A DNA stretch of 64,000 nucleotides from Vandiemenella viatica (lineage: Eukaryota > Arthropoda > Insecta > Orthoptera > Morabidae). Position numbers and translations under genes: made by a program. A model generated the notes under the pieces. The model made no database searches, was not told where the DNA came from, and worked only from the letters and a program-made list of their open reading frames with translations. Below, piece by piece: positions 45,855-57,001 of this stretch. Location: NCBI GenBank assembly GCA_031002005.1, contig JARYHS010008074.1:176972494-177036493 (forward strand), written 5' to 3'. How positions within the stretch are numbered: the stretch's first letter is position 1; the number at the start of each line of letters is the position of its first letter.

Positions 45855-45864
45855 TGTGTGTGTG
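45812..45864. repeat. (GT)n microsatellite
   Basis: About 26 GT units with one TT interruption near 45851. Confidence 0.95.
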
Positions 45865-45894
45865 ATCTGCAGTAATAATACTATAAATGCGGAA

Positions 45895-46060
45895 GTAAGT
45901 ATCTGTCTTTTTGTTACGTTTTGACGACTAAATGGCTATATCGATATTGATAGAATTTGACAAGAAAATCTGTAGGAAGGGCACAGGACATTTTTTCCGG
46001 TATGATTAACAGTTTTAGTCACGAAATTTTGAGAACTTATCGAATGGTGACAGAAATATA
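45895..46060 (+). repeat. Dispersed repeat E, copy 1
   Basis: TTACGTTTTGACGACTAAAT, then GCACAGGACATTTT, ATTAACAGTT..AGTCACG and AATTTTGAGAACTTATCGAATGG. It is present in reverse orientation at 63840-64000. Its class is unknown. Confidence 0.7.
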
Positions 46061-46069
46061 TTGGAAACT

Positions 46070-46250
46070 AGCTCGTACCCGCGAATTCGTACGCGTGGAT
46101 TAAGAATTTTTTTGCCAGAATTGAATATAGAAAGTAGTTGGTAACGAAGGATTGGTCCCAAACAACTCCGAGTCAGCATAATATGACAGGAAAGCTATCA
46201 CTATATCATTCTACCGCCGAACCTGTCTCTTGAAGAGAATCAATTTCCAA
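46070..46250 (+). repeat. Dispersed repeat F, copy 1
   Basis: Starts AGCTCGTACCCGCGAATTCG, a wording common in arthropod repeats. Its second half (46139-46241) is repeated at 46482-46581 and, with the first half, at 63300-63485. Confidence 0.7.
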
Positions 46251-46471
46251 GATATTTCTGTATTCAAAACGGTGCTTACCTCGCCATTGGTGTGTATAAA
46301 TTTTCTTTCTCCGTTGGTTTCCTTCAGTATTCGGAGGCATTCTTCTTCATTTCGTAGCTTGTCGTATATCACATTAGCCAGGAAGTCCACCTTGATACCA
46401 TGCACACTTTCTTCTCGTAGTCCAATTTCACTATATAACCTCTCATCAATTTCGACTGCTTTTGGACGCAT
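46211..46471 (-). pseudogene. Gag-like ORF1 fragment of an unidentified LINE
   Basis: The minus strand is open for 86 codons with MRPKAVEIDERLYSEIGLRE, GIKVDFLANVIYDKL, EECLRILKETNGERKF and HTNGEVSTVL. This resembles the segment before the RNA-recognition-like region in ORF1 proteins of arthropod LINEs (a TNG...HTNGEVS pattern). It sits between the two copies of repeat F, so the three pieces may be one composite element. The family match is from memory and needs a search. Confidence 0.5.
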
Positions 46472-46481
46472 ACAGTTGTCG

Positions 46482-46581
46482 GTAATGAAGGATTGGTCCC
46501 AAACAACACCGAGTCGGCATAATATGACAAGAAAGCTATCACTATGTCATTCTACCGTCGAACTTGTCTCTTGATGAGAAT
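46482..46581 (+). repeat. Dispersed repeat F, partial copy 2
   Basis: GGTAATGAAGGATTGGTCCC to TGTCTCTTGATGAGAATG; about 100 bp with a few mismatches to 46139-46241. Confidence 0.75.
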
Positions 46582-46599
46582 GTATTTATATATATAAAG

Positions 46600-46850
46600 A
46601 TGAATGTATGTTTGTTTGTTCTTCAAATAAATCCACAGTTTTCATCCGATCTCGATGAAACTTTGCACACTTTTCCTTTTAATGAAGGAAAAAAATACTG
46701 TCTACATTTGGTTGAAAAATTATCTGTATAACTAATACATGTTGTCTCATAATTTAGAAATACTACTGAACGGCGATAGACAGATACGTTGGATATGGAC
46801 GTCTCTGTACTGTTTTTCCGTGTAGCGGTCAGGTAGCTCAGTGGCAAGTC
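46600..46850 (+). repeat. Dispersed repeat D, copy 2
   Basis: Direct copy of 45311-45560, including the first bases of the tRNA-like head (CAGGTAGCTCAGTGGC) at 46825-46845. The linkage of D with a tRNA-like head in both places suggests D plus head is one unit. Confidence 0.65.
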
Positions 46851-48049
46851 GCATCACACTTTTCCTTCTGTGTCGTGTGACAAGTGCCTACAGAGTAAAT
46901 AAAAGCAAAGTCTAGTGAAATTCAACAACTATGGAATTGAATCAATTCGTTCAAAAGTCCACGCTAAAATTCTCCTCTGCGTATGGATACACAGAAATAT
47001 CTTTACCTTATCTTTGCTTCATTCTTCATTTAATTCGAACAACTGTTTTGGTTCTCTGGTGTGTATTTTACAAATTAGATGAGGACAACTCTGACCAAGC
47101 GGAACAAAGACTCCTGGAGTGTGTGAAATGCCGTGTACTTGAGTTTTCTTATGATCTAAAGGCGGGGAATTCTGTGACCTTTATGAAATGTTGGCATCAA
47201 CTGGCAGTGAGTACAGTGAAGACAGCCGTAAACAGAATACAACTTGAGCCTATATGTCAACTGTTGGTAACGAGATAACTAACCACTAACGAGACAGCAA
47301 CAGCACAAGCGTCAAACTTGGACTCTAACTTCCTACCGGTCTTCAGTGAGTAACAACAAGCGATTCAGTCTGCTCCTGTACAACAGTTGCGGGTTACTAG
47401 ATAACTACGCTGGAGGAAAGACTGCAGTGACAACTAATGGGAGACACGCCATTTCGCACCATAAACGTCTAAATAGAAACATAAATTTGATAAGATATTG
47501 TAAAGATTTTTTTCTATCATATTGCCTCTTTTTTCATTAACGATTCAAAAAGTTTCGTGGCCTCGGCAATCGATTCTTGATGGTTGATATTGTACTCGAG
47601 TGTACTTTTTAGTACGTACCCAATTCGGTATTGGCTACCTGGTGTTCCAATATTTTTATTCAATTTACTGTGTTCACTAGAAGCTCTGAGGCCTGCACTA
47701 ACACCGTTATGTATCAAACATTACACATCTACAACTGATAACACCTACCATACTTTTTCCAACTACTTTTAACACTTTCACCAGCATAGATACGTTGGAA
47801 TATACTGAATGTACCCATCAGGTGGTGTCGGAGTCTAAATAACTTTACAGTTTCTTAGGTTTTAACGGAAGCAACAGTCAAAAAATACAAACTGTAATGG
47901 ACGTATAATCTAAAATATATTTTCCACAAGAAGATAGTTAGTACTTATACGACGTAAATGTCTTTATGGAGATTGTTTTTCTGCATTCTTCTTAATTCCT
48001 TTTATGTTTTAAACACATAGGAATAACAAAAGGATTAAAGTCTATTGCA
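46851..48049. other. Unassigned
   Basis: The open frame 46931-47278 (115 codons, starts ATG) shows no domain I recognise and no homologue in the window. I do not call a gene. Confidence 0.3.
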
Positions 48050-48222
48050 TATGGCTTTACGCCTCGTCAACGTTCAGGTAATTAGAGGCGGGAAAGGACT
48101 GTGGACAAGGAACATTAAGGAATTCGACCATGGTCTATTGAAGGAACCATCCCTGCATTCTCCTGGAGTGATTTCTGGAAACCATGGAAAACTGAAATCT
48201 GGATAGCTTGACAGGGATTCAC
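48050..48222 (-). repeat. tRNA-derived SINE family A, head-less, minus strand
   Basis: In reverse: CTATCCAGATTTCAGTTTTC, CCATGGTTTCCAGAAATC, ACTCCAGGAGAATGC, to GTTGACGAGGCGTAAAGCCA. It abuts the next SINE head-on, giving an inverted pair. Confidence 0.78.
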
Positions 48223-48462
48223 CGAGCGTGGTGGGTGAACGGTTAACGTTCTGGTCTCGCATTCGGGAGGACGCCAGTTCGAATCCCCGTCAGGGCATCC
48301 AGATTTGGGTTTTCCATGGTTTCCCCAAATCACTCCAGGCGAATGACGGGATGGTTACTTCAAAAAGGCCATGGTTGAATTCCTTCCTGTTCCTTGTCCC
48401 CATTCCCATCCCGCCTCTAATGACCTTAGCGGTCGACGAGGCTTAAAGCAGTAAGAAAAAAA
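48223..48462 (+). repeat. tRNA-derived SINE family A, full-length
   Basis: Head GTGGTGGGTGAACGGTTAAC and CAGTTCGAATCCCCGTCAGG (near-perfect B box), a body as in the other copies, and the end GACGAGGCTTAAAGCAGTAA with an A tail. It is one of the two complete copies in the window. Confidence 0.85.
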
Positions 48463-48467
48463 AAGCC

Positions 48468-48530
48468 AGGGATTCGAACCCGTATCTTCCCGAATGTAAA
48501 GCCTGAGAGTTACCTCTCACCCACCCCTTT
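48468..48530 (-). repeat. tRNA-like SINE head, minus strand
   Basis: Minus strand: TGGGTGAGAGGTAACTCTCA (A-box region) and TACGGGTTCGAATCCCTGGC (B box). A tRNA-derived head alone, directly after the A tail of the preceding SINE. It is not an intact tRNA gene, because no acceptor-stem pairing is visible. Confidence 0.55.
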
Positions 48531-50441
48531 TGGTGAGGATGAATTACAAATGCTTGACATACTCAGTTTCAGAAATTAAGTCTGAAATATTTGTCGTAAA
48601 TAAATTAGATACTATATATCAGTTCAGAATAGGACAAGAGATATTGAGATGTTTGTATTTGTGAATCATGTTATAAGAAGGCGTTTCTGTCAGTCGCGTT
48701 CCTTCAGTATTTGACAGTGTTGCTCATACTAGACCAGCTGTTGCGTAGGTGGAACACTTCGTACTGTGCGACCGGAAGTACAAGTGATCTGCCGCCCCCG
48801 ACAAACAGAACTCTCGAATGGCCAGCGAGGCGCGACTAATAGAGCCCAGCCGCTACGACCTACCCGTGTAACATCGCCCGGCCCATATGGCCACAAGTGT
48901 TCTGAACTGTACACTCTCCGGTTGCCTTCTGGCTGGAGTGGGTTTATTAAGAGGCGTGCATACTCGACGTATGCGCTCCCCGCCGAGCGAATTCTGTCGA
49001 CAAAGCGGCACCCCTCTCCGAAAGCCCCGCTGCACTCGGTATAATTATTCGAGAAATATCGATAAACGATAACCGTGAGAGACTGAGCATTGTACGGACA
49101 CCTCTCAAAGGCAGAGATTTCTATCTCCGTTGACGTCAGCTTTAACCCGATGATGAAAGCAGTTATTATTGCACCGATACGGAGAACGATCAACCACTGT
49201 TTGCGGTAATGGAAATGGATATCAAAAGCAGGTACAACAGTAGTCGGAACAAGCGACGACGGTCAACAAAGCGTTTTAACTGAGCCGCTTTCGAGAGCAC
49301 TCGTGGCTCTGAGCTCTGACAGGCGTTTCATACGCTAAGGGGCGAGATTGTTGTTTCGTACAGCTCAGGCTTTTACGGTATTAAATTTCTTGCCACTGAG
49401 TTCCCAGTTGGAGTGTTTACAGCAACGCTTGTTTCACTACAACGGAAGTTTTTACTTGGTGATTAAGATCTCGGCGGGCATACATTAGAGGAGAATGACT
49501 GAAACGCAAGAAGAATGTAATTGCATTTACGACAGTCGCACAATACATTAACGTTCATGGCAACATATTCTGACAGCAATGTATTGTGAGAATTTTCATA
49601 CACTCCATACAATTGCTACTAAACAAGTTCTTGAGGAATACTTGTGCCGTAAAAACTAAAACGTTACTTTATATAGCATGGCAGTTAGGAAAATGACTCG
49701 CCTCAAACGGAGAGTGCGGTTACGCTGTTATGATTTACTGAGCTCTTTTTCCTAGCTGCTGAGAACACTAGAAAAACATTGTCTTCAGTATCATCCATAC
49801 ATCAAAGCTTCCATTAGCTTATGTAATACTTACCGCTTTACTACTTATTGACTAAATATCATCTGTGTTTGAATGTTACATATGCGTGTTACTGACTCTT
49901 AGTGTAGTAAAATTCATAAAACTTTTGCCGTAACACAATATAATTCTATGTAGTTTACGGAATAAACGTATTTAAAAAAAAATACTTATTGAAAAGCTTG
50001 CTGTAGAATTCTACTATAAAACAATGACAATATCTAAAATTAAAAAGAGTTATTTCGGTAATGGTACATATTAATAAATTAAAGTTCGCTTTGAGTCGAA
50101 TACAAACATATTGATTCATATGATAAATATAATTTGTATTTTAAGTAATTTCACTAATCTAAAACACAAATATATATATATATATAGCTGTTAATATTTG
50201 TAAAATATAATATCACTGTACTGAAATATGGGCCAGGTAGCACTAAAATTCACTTGTAATATATCTCAGCCAATAGCCTCCCAGTCTTAATCCGATTTTA
50301 ACGAAATGTATTCGTTAATAATACAAAAAAGTCCCTGAAAGTGTATCAGTTGTAATATCCCACTAATTCTATTATATATCTATGCTCCTATTCGTATCAA
50401 AGACGTCTTTCCCGAAGAAGCTCAAGTTATCTAATCCTCGT
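48531..50441. other. Unassigned; GC-rich patch at 48720-49400
   Basis: The patch 48720-49400 is GC- and CpG-richer than its surroundings. It is open on the minus strand for 154 codons (48729-49193) without any recognised domain. It may be regulatory or an unrecognised repeat. The rest is AT-rich, with a short TATA repeat near 50171-50186. Confidence 0.3.
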
Positions 50442-52668
50442 TTAATTTAATTTAATTTAATTGCGATGGTGCGCACAGAAAACTTCCTAAACATCCATTT
50501 TTCTGCTTTTCTGTAGCCGCCTGCGAATACCCTCTGCAAATTTCAACTTTAAATTCTTTCAGAGGTTTTCGAAAATTATTCATCATCTCTCCCGGTAATT
50601 TAATCCCATCCCTGACCCGCTTACCTACGAAAGAATACCTTTCCCCAACCTTATGCCAGAAATTAAGTGGCAGCTTGCGGTCATGGTCATCTTTGCCCTT
50701 CCTAATTCTTCCACCAATATGTTTCCACGCATAATCACCAATATACGCCTTGTACAATCCCATGACTCCCTTAACTCTCCTCGTATCTTCCAATAAATCG
50801 CATCTCAGCTCCTTTATCATATCAGTTACTAACTTCGTTTTGTGGTAATTTCCAGAGACAAATCTAGCAACCCTTCTTTGCACTCCCTCCAACTCGTATA
50901 TTTCATATAAAAAATTTGGGTCCCATACTACTTCACCAATTGTCTGACTAAAGTTTTTTTTACCCTATTTTCTAACTTTTCTGGTGCTCTTCAACAAATG
51001 AAGAATTTTGAAACCTTTTCCTAGTACCTGTACAATGTGTCCTGCCCAGTTAAGCTTGTTATCAAATGTAATGCCGAGATATTTATACACTATTTCAAGT
51101 CTTCAACAAGCAATTATTTCCCCGTCTTACCTAACAACCTGAATCTTCTTGCAATTATTTCATCCCATATTAACCTACTCAGCTAGATATCCAATCCAGA
51201 TCACCCTGCAGCTGTTGATAATTTTCTACCATTTTGACCCTTTTATTTAGCATTGTCATATGCAAACAAGGTACTTTCTGATATTAAACCATCAACACAG
51301 TCATTCATTAGAACAATGCATAGCAATGGTCCCAATACGCTATCCTGTGGCACTCCCATTTCCTCTTCCACTACTTTTTATAAAGAATTTTCTTCCTTAA
51401 CTTTTTGCTTCCTTCTTTTTAAGAATTCTTATACTCAGAAAATCAAATTTTCATCAACTAAAATGGTTTTTACCTAATTTATTTTATAGCTTTCTCTGAC
51501 AAAATCCTTTGAAAGATCTAGTGCTACATTATCAATTTCCCTTGGCTGATCCATTTCATACAAAAAATCTTTCATATAGCCTACTAACTAAGGTTAGTAT
51601 GGATATCCTTGCCAAAAGCCATCTTGTCGACTTGAAAACCACTTACGATCCTGACGTACATTTCTGATGAGGTTGCATATCGAACTCTCCATTAATTTTC
51701 CTACGATTGATATCAAACCGATTGGCCCGTAATTTCTAATCCCATTTGTTACCCGTCCTTTATGTACCCGTACTACTATCGCACTTTTCCAGTCCTCTGG
51801 TAAGCAGCAAGTATCCAGACTCAATTTAAATAATGATTCAAGATAAGGAACAACGTCACTTCCTACTATCTTTAAGACATCCGTAGTAATATTATCTTCA
51901 TCAGACCCTTTACTTTTTTTTTTAGTTTTATTAGTTCATCACGATATCCTCAAGATGTGGAATTTTTTGGTCTCTTCATTTCCAACTGTGTTGATAAGCT
52001 CGTTCTCCAATGTACACCCTCCCATTCCTGAATCATAGTTCCTAACGATCTCATTAACAATTACTTAAAATCTCTGCCTTCTTTCAAATCCTCTTTCTTC
52101 TTCTCTACCCTTCTCTATAATTGTCTCAACAGCCTTCTATCCCCTCAGTTTTCCATCACAGCCATAGAAATTTCTAGATGCATCCATCAGTAGTCCCTCT
52201 GCACCAATACTATTCTTCGTAAAACCTTCTTCAGCCTCCTTCTTTGGTATTATTAATTCCTTGTCCAGTTGTTTGAAGCATTCCCTTCTGCCTTGCTGTC
52301 TCTTAGCTCTTTTATGATTTTCTTTCCACCAACCTCTTTAAGTTCCTCACCTCCGTATTATAGTACGTTGGTTCTATACTTCTCTCTGTTTTCTGTTTTG
52401 CAATAAATATTTCTTCCCCTTTTTTAATATCTCCTTGAACTCTTCCCACTTCACATCCACTGTACTAGTGCCATCCTACCATTTGCTGAAACTTTGCCCA
52501 AAATAACTCTTCATTTTCTAAATCTCTGCCGTTTGATAGTTGTACCCATTTTCACCTTTAAATTTGGTCACTGGTTTAGTGAATCCTCTATCATCCATCA
52601 GAACTGCTTCATGATCACTTATGCCTTCAGTTACTTTTTGTTTTACACAGTATTTGATCCTTAGTAGC
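50442..52668 (-). pseudogene. CR1/L2-like LINE, longest copy: endonuclease end, RT and 3' tail
   Basis: On the minus strand, from high to low coordinates: SDHEAVLM (end of the endonuclease) near 52615, then the RT blocks LPEDWKSAIVVRVHKG, GLISIVGKLMESSICN and WFSSRQDGFW (51824-51594). A degraded catalytic region follows with LFAYDNAK near 51270, then a YLGI.FDNKLNWA equivalent near 51080 and the post-RT domain 50892-50452 (RRVARFVSGN, GVMGLYKAYIGDYAW). The tail GCAATTAAATTAAATTAAAT (50442-50463) is a short-unit microsatellite as in CR1/L2 3' ends. Many stops; 5'-truncated. Confidence 0.78.
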
Positions 52669-53110
52669 AGAGGGTCATGGTTTGCCAGTCATCCCTGCTC
52701 AGCATACGATGTGGCGATGTGCCACTGCCGTATCGTGTAATGTCACCATATCGCACATTAATCATGGCAGGGTGAGAGTCTGTCTCCCCTGCTAAGTGAG
52801 CACGCTGTGCTCTTCTCTGCGAGCCTTTTTGAGCTGGATTAATGGAGCGGAGACAGTAATTGGTTTCATCATGTGCCGCGGGCGGACAAATTGCGTTAGA
52901 TACGGACGCTAAATGTTTGCCAGAGGCCGCGTGCCGGCCATATGGGGCGAGCGCAAATGGCTCGTGGCGATCCGGGGTGACTTGTCAGGCCATGGCTCAT
53001 ACTCCAGACAATATATCACCAGCAGAGTGCAGAAACTAAAATCATCCAATGTGGCTCAGTGCGCACACTGGACCAGGGAGGTACACCGGACCGGGCACGA
53101 GCCTAGGATC
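52669..53110. promoter_or_regulatory. Candidate conserved non-coding island 3
   Basis: GC-rich, with no match to other parts of the window. It has GCTGGATTAATGGAGCGG, CAGTAATTGGTTTCATCA and CGCACATTAATCATGGCAGG, i.e. repeated TAAT/ATTA cores, plus CCATATGG. No trusted coding frame. Inference only. Confidence 0.3.
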
Positions 53111-53153
53111 CCGCGTACCAGCTGACCTGACTGAGGTTTTCCGATGGAAATTA

Positions 53154-53316
53154 AGGAGCGTCCATAAACTAAGTGGCTTGGTTTGAGGGTTGGGTGGGGT
53201 TGAGTTCGTGGATTTGGAAAGAGGCTTCCGATCCAGGTCATGTAGCTTTTCATTCATATTATTTGTCACAGTTAAAATAAGGTACAGAACAACAACAGCA
53301 TGTAAATATTTATGTC
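53154..53316 (-). repeat. Half copy of the 56612-57001 MITE
   Basis: Starts AAGGAGCGTCCATAAACTAA and continues CAGGTCATGTAGCTTTTCAT, TCATATTATTTGTCAC and CAACAGCATGTAAATATTTA. It matches the reverse complement of 56815-57001. The rest of the MITE is missing where the LINE relic begins. Confidence 0.75.
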
Positions 53317-53850
53317 TTCTTCTTCCTTTCCAGTGTTAGGTCTGATGGCTTGTTATGGTATCAATCCATCTTCTTGGTGGTCTTCCTACAACTTTCCTGC
53401 CTCTGGGATAGTATTTGAGACCTTTTCGTGTGTTCCGGTCCGTTTTCATCCTTAGTACATGGTCTGTCCAAGATGTTCTCAAAGTTTGCACAGTTTGGAG
53501 AATTCGTTTGACTTTGAGTGCCTTAAGGATTTTATCAGGTCTCTTTCTGTCTCGTAATGTCTAGCCAACTGTTCTCCTCATGAATTGCATCTCAGCCGCC
53601 ACTAGCCTCCACTCATCACCTTTGTCGGGTGTCGATGCATCGCTGCCGTACAACAGTGTAGGTTTAGCCGAGATGTTATATAGCCCGATTCTTGTGTGCC
53701 GTTGAACAAGAGATGTTCTGAAGGTGTTATTTACTATTCCTGTAACTTTTGTGAAATTTCTGATTTTTTGTTGCATTTCGGATTCTTGGGTGTAGCTGAC
53801 GTTGTAACCTATGTATTTAAATTCTGTTACTTGTTCTACGACCAGGCATA
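53317..53850 (-). pseudogene. LINE RT C-terminal relic (family 3)
   Basis: Minus strand: KIRNFTKVTGIVNNTFRTSL, VQRHTRIGLYNISAKPTLLY and GSDASTPDKGDEWRLVAAEM, then weaker matches reaching a GRPPRRWID equivalent near 53360-53400. This is the thumb and post-RT part of a common arthropod LINE (LLYGSE.W pattern). Confidence 0.65.
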
Positions 53851-54990
53851 GCTCATATGATCAAACACATCTATTAAAATGCCTTAACCACTCTTTTATT
53901 TGATTCATTTAAGCCGTACATAATTTTTCTCCCTTTGTGGGGGATTATACGTAATGTCCGTATAATTCTGAAGTAAGGCAGATATTTTGTCTACCCAGCT
54001 ACAAATTTTCGACTGAGATTTCTGAAGACGCAGGATGCTCAGTTGATACCACCTTCCTTATTCAAGATTTCTTGTGTGTCCACTAAAAACAATCATCTTC
54101 GTCAAGAACTGTGAGATTAAGGCTTGGAAAACAGATAACCATATAAATTCTTGTTTCTTGCAGCATGTTTCGAAGTTGCCGATGTCGTCTTCAGTCTTTC
54201 GTGGTTTGAGAATGGAATAGTAATCAAATTGAGATAAAGATTAAGGAATAGAAAGGTAACCTAAAATATCACCTGAACTTTTGAGTATTTGGGAGAAATA
54301 TTAGAACGCTTGACCGCAATATCCCTTTTCATAGAGAACAGTAAGGGCACTGTTGTATTTCCGTTGATTAGAGATTGTTTTGTCCTCCTGGTAGTTCTAA
54401 ATTGCCCTTCTGAGAGTAAAATGTTCTCTTTGAAGTTATTACTTAAAAGAGATGGTTGGAAGGATGTTGGCGAGAGAAAACGAATACAGAGCGTAGGGCA
54501 GTTATAGGTGTTCTATCAAGTTTTGGCCACCCCCGTTTCTTGCCGTTTTACAGGAGCAGTCAGACGTTAACACAGCGCTTACAGGCTTCCATTACCGGCT
54601 GCTAGGAATAAAGGAAGGCTGGTGACGCACACTGGGGGGTTACCAGGAGTCCTCGACTGAGCTGTTCCACGGTTCCTAATAAACCGGAGACCGGCTACAC
54701 GCCCCACGGACCAAAGAGATTTGCCTGTGCGACTGTTTATTGCGGTGGAGGGGCGCAGTGATTGGGAAAGTCAGTCACGGCTCGAGGATGTGCTTCAGTG
54801 TTCGCTGATCCAGAACAGAGCCGCCCATATCATCCGTGACTCAAAAGCAACTACAGTCGACACTTAAGAGTCGAAAGTGTTGTAAGGGCTAAGGAAGTAT
54901 ATCCGCCTACTCCATGGCAGAGGAACTGGTTTAGGCGAAATAAAGTTTAACATGGTATTTTTAAATTTTTGACTCCGCTACGTCTCAATC
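53851..54990. other. Unassigned; GC-rich patch at 54520-54880
   Basis: No gene is seen. The patch 54520-54880 is GC-richer, with CATTACCGGCTGC and GCAGTGATTGGG words, and may be another regulatory island. Confidence 0.3.
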
Positions 54991-55900
54991 ATGAAAGGTG
55001 TTCACCAGGGTTGTTTTCTACCACCTCTCTAGATCAACATTTATTCCGTGATAATTTTCAGGAAAGTATTGGAGAAAGAAAACAGGGGGATCATTATAGA
55101 TGGAAAAGTAATCTATAATATCAGGTACGTAGATGACTTTGTTGTCATAGTTAGTGATCTACCTGTACTCCAACACATGATAGAGATATTAGTCCAGCAC
55201 ACTGAAGAGTTTGGCCCAGTTGTCAACCCTTCCAAGACCAAAGTTATATTCTTCTCTAAGAGAAAAATCCAGATAACCCTATCAATGAAAGGTAATTAGA
55301 CCAAGCAAGTATCCTCCTTCAAATACTTAGGTACTCTGATGGATGAGCAGTGTGACTGCAAGAAAGAAATCATATCTAGAATGGAACAAGCCAGGCAACA
55401 ATTTATTAACATGATTTTTTCCTTAGTCTGCAAATGAGAATGCCAATAATTCCAGCTACGTGCTCCCCTTTTTTCTCTGCGGGTGTGAAAACGGGACCGT
55501 AGTCCTAAATCTGGAGAGAAGAATTGATCCTTTTGAAATGTATTTATATCGTCGTCTCTTACGCATATCGTGGGTACTGAAAATCTCAAACAATGAAGTG
55601 CTTCATCGAATGGAGAAACATAAAGAATTGCTGATTATTATAATACAAAGTAAAACCCAGTATCTAGGACACATTACGAGAGGCGAGAAGTACCAGCTAC
55701 TGCAACTCATGATTGAAGGGAAAATACAAGGGAAAAGATCTGTTGGGAGGAGAAGGAATTCATGGCTGAAGACCATTTAGAGATGGTCAAACTACACGTC
55801 AAAAATGCTGCAATGTCATATGGACCGCCAACATCAGATAGGAGAAGGCGCTTAGGAAGAAGAAGAGAACGGCTCAAAATATCTTTCCACACACGAAGGT
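54991..55900 (+). pseudogene. LINE RT relic (family 4), catalytic block to C-terminus
   Basis: RT motif C as YVDDFVVIVSDLPVLQHM at about 55125-55180, then EEFGPVVNPSKTKVIFFSK. After a stop near 55299 a second frame gives SSFKYLGTLMDEQCDCKKEI. A third (55500-55780) gives FEMYLYRRLLRISWVLKISN, then YLGHITRGEKYQLLQLMIEG and KRSVGRRRNSWLK. At least two frameshifts and one stop. The C-terminus is of the same family as the relic at 12635-12830. Confidence 0.75.
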
Positions 55901-56212
55901 ACTCAGAGGTAAAAAAAAACTGTGGCCGTCACGGGGCACCCGGCAGATGTGAAAGATCGAAATTGATAATTGAAGGTTGTTGAAAGAATTTATAATTAAA
56001 GAATTCCTGTAAATAAAAATGGAATTAAGTAAATAAAAACATAGTGTTTCGTTAGAAAAATAAATTTCTTATTATTTTTATTGTAATAATATATACTTAA
56101 TACCAATACAAGACAAATATTTTTTAAATAAACTTTTTTACAATACAGTTACTGAATATTATTTGATGTATCTTCTGTGATTTCTGTTATAGTAGCTATT
56201 GAAGGCGTATAA
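55901..56212. other. Unassigned AT-rich spacer
   Basis: Nothing was recognised. Confidence 0.3.
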
Positions 56213-56219
56213 GACGCTA

Positions 56220-56606
56220 TTATAGAAATGATTGGCAGTTCAATATTATACTGAAGCCTGCACTTTGATCATCTATAAGTTTTTGTTTCTTCATGGCGGC
56301 TTGATCGCCACTGCCACTCATATTAAAACTCAATAACACCGTCACTGATTTAAAATCTTTTAGCAAACGTTGTGCACGCGTATTTGACATTTTACTACAT
56401 CCTGTACTTTCATCATTTTTAATTGTTTGTTTCTTTTTGTCCGCCAGATCGTCACTGCCACTCATATTTAAACTCAATAATACTCTTACTGATTTAAAAT
56501 TTTTAAGTACTCCAGACAATGTTCTTTTGAAAACAAAAGGGAGTAGAGACTGGTGGTGGTGAGAGGTCATGACGGCATAAGAGAGCGTCGTGCTGTTTGT
56601 CGTCAC
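56220..56606 (-). pseudogene. Coding-like unit with an internal duplication, function unknown
   Basis: The minus-strand frame (128 codons, starts ATG) contains the same module twice: VLKNFKSVRVLLSLNMSGSD then DLADKKKQTIKNDES, and LLKDFKSVTVLLSFNMSGSG then DQAAMKKQKLIDDQS. In DNA the two units (about 56263-56360 and 56413-56510) are 150 bp apart and roughly 75-80% alike by eye. I do not recognise the family. The NMSGS part could be a translation start of a protein whose 5' flank was duplicated with it. It lies directly beside a MITE end. Confidence 0.4.
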
Positions 56607-56611
56607 GGTTT

Positions 56612-57001
56612 AGGGAGAGTCCATAAACCACGTAGCTCCATTTTGGCCTCCTGTGTAAACCCCTCCCCCCATGTAGCCTGACATATCTTTTGCCTCTTCC
56701 CCCCCCCCCATGTAGCACGTAGCTTTTAATCCTATTGATTTCAGAAGACATTTTGAACTTTTTCTATTGTCAGACTATCGTAAATTACATACGGAGATAG
56801 TTAAATGACGGAGATAAATATTTATATGCTGTTGTGTATTCTGTACTTCATTTTAACTGTAACAAATAATATGAATGAAAAGCTACGTGGCCTGGCTCGG
56901 AACCCCCACCCCCAGCCCTTTTTCCACGTAGCCCAGCGTAGCTTTACAGCCAAGCCCTTCCCCCTTTTTTGACCGAGCCACGTAGTTTATGGATGATCCC
57001 T
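56612..57001. mobile_element. MITE with TIRs AGGGA..TCCATAAAC, 390 bp
   Basis: Left end AGGGAGAGTCCATAAACCAC and right end, read inward, AGGGATCATCCATAAACTAC; both continue GTRGCTC. The interior repeats CACGTAGC words. The superfamily is uncertain and no clear target duplication is visible. A half copy at 53154-53316 confirms it is a repeat. Confidence 0.68.

Noticed and set aside
48240..48295. Functional tRNA gene
   Set aside because: The A and B boxes are good but the acceptor and anticodon arms do not pair, and the head continues into a SINE body found in several copies.
48729..49193. 154-codon minus-strand open frame
   Set aside because: It lies in GC-rich text where stops are rare, has no recognisable domain, and the opposite strand is also open for 92 codons.
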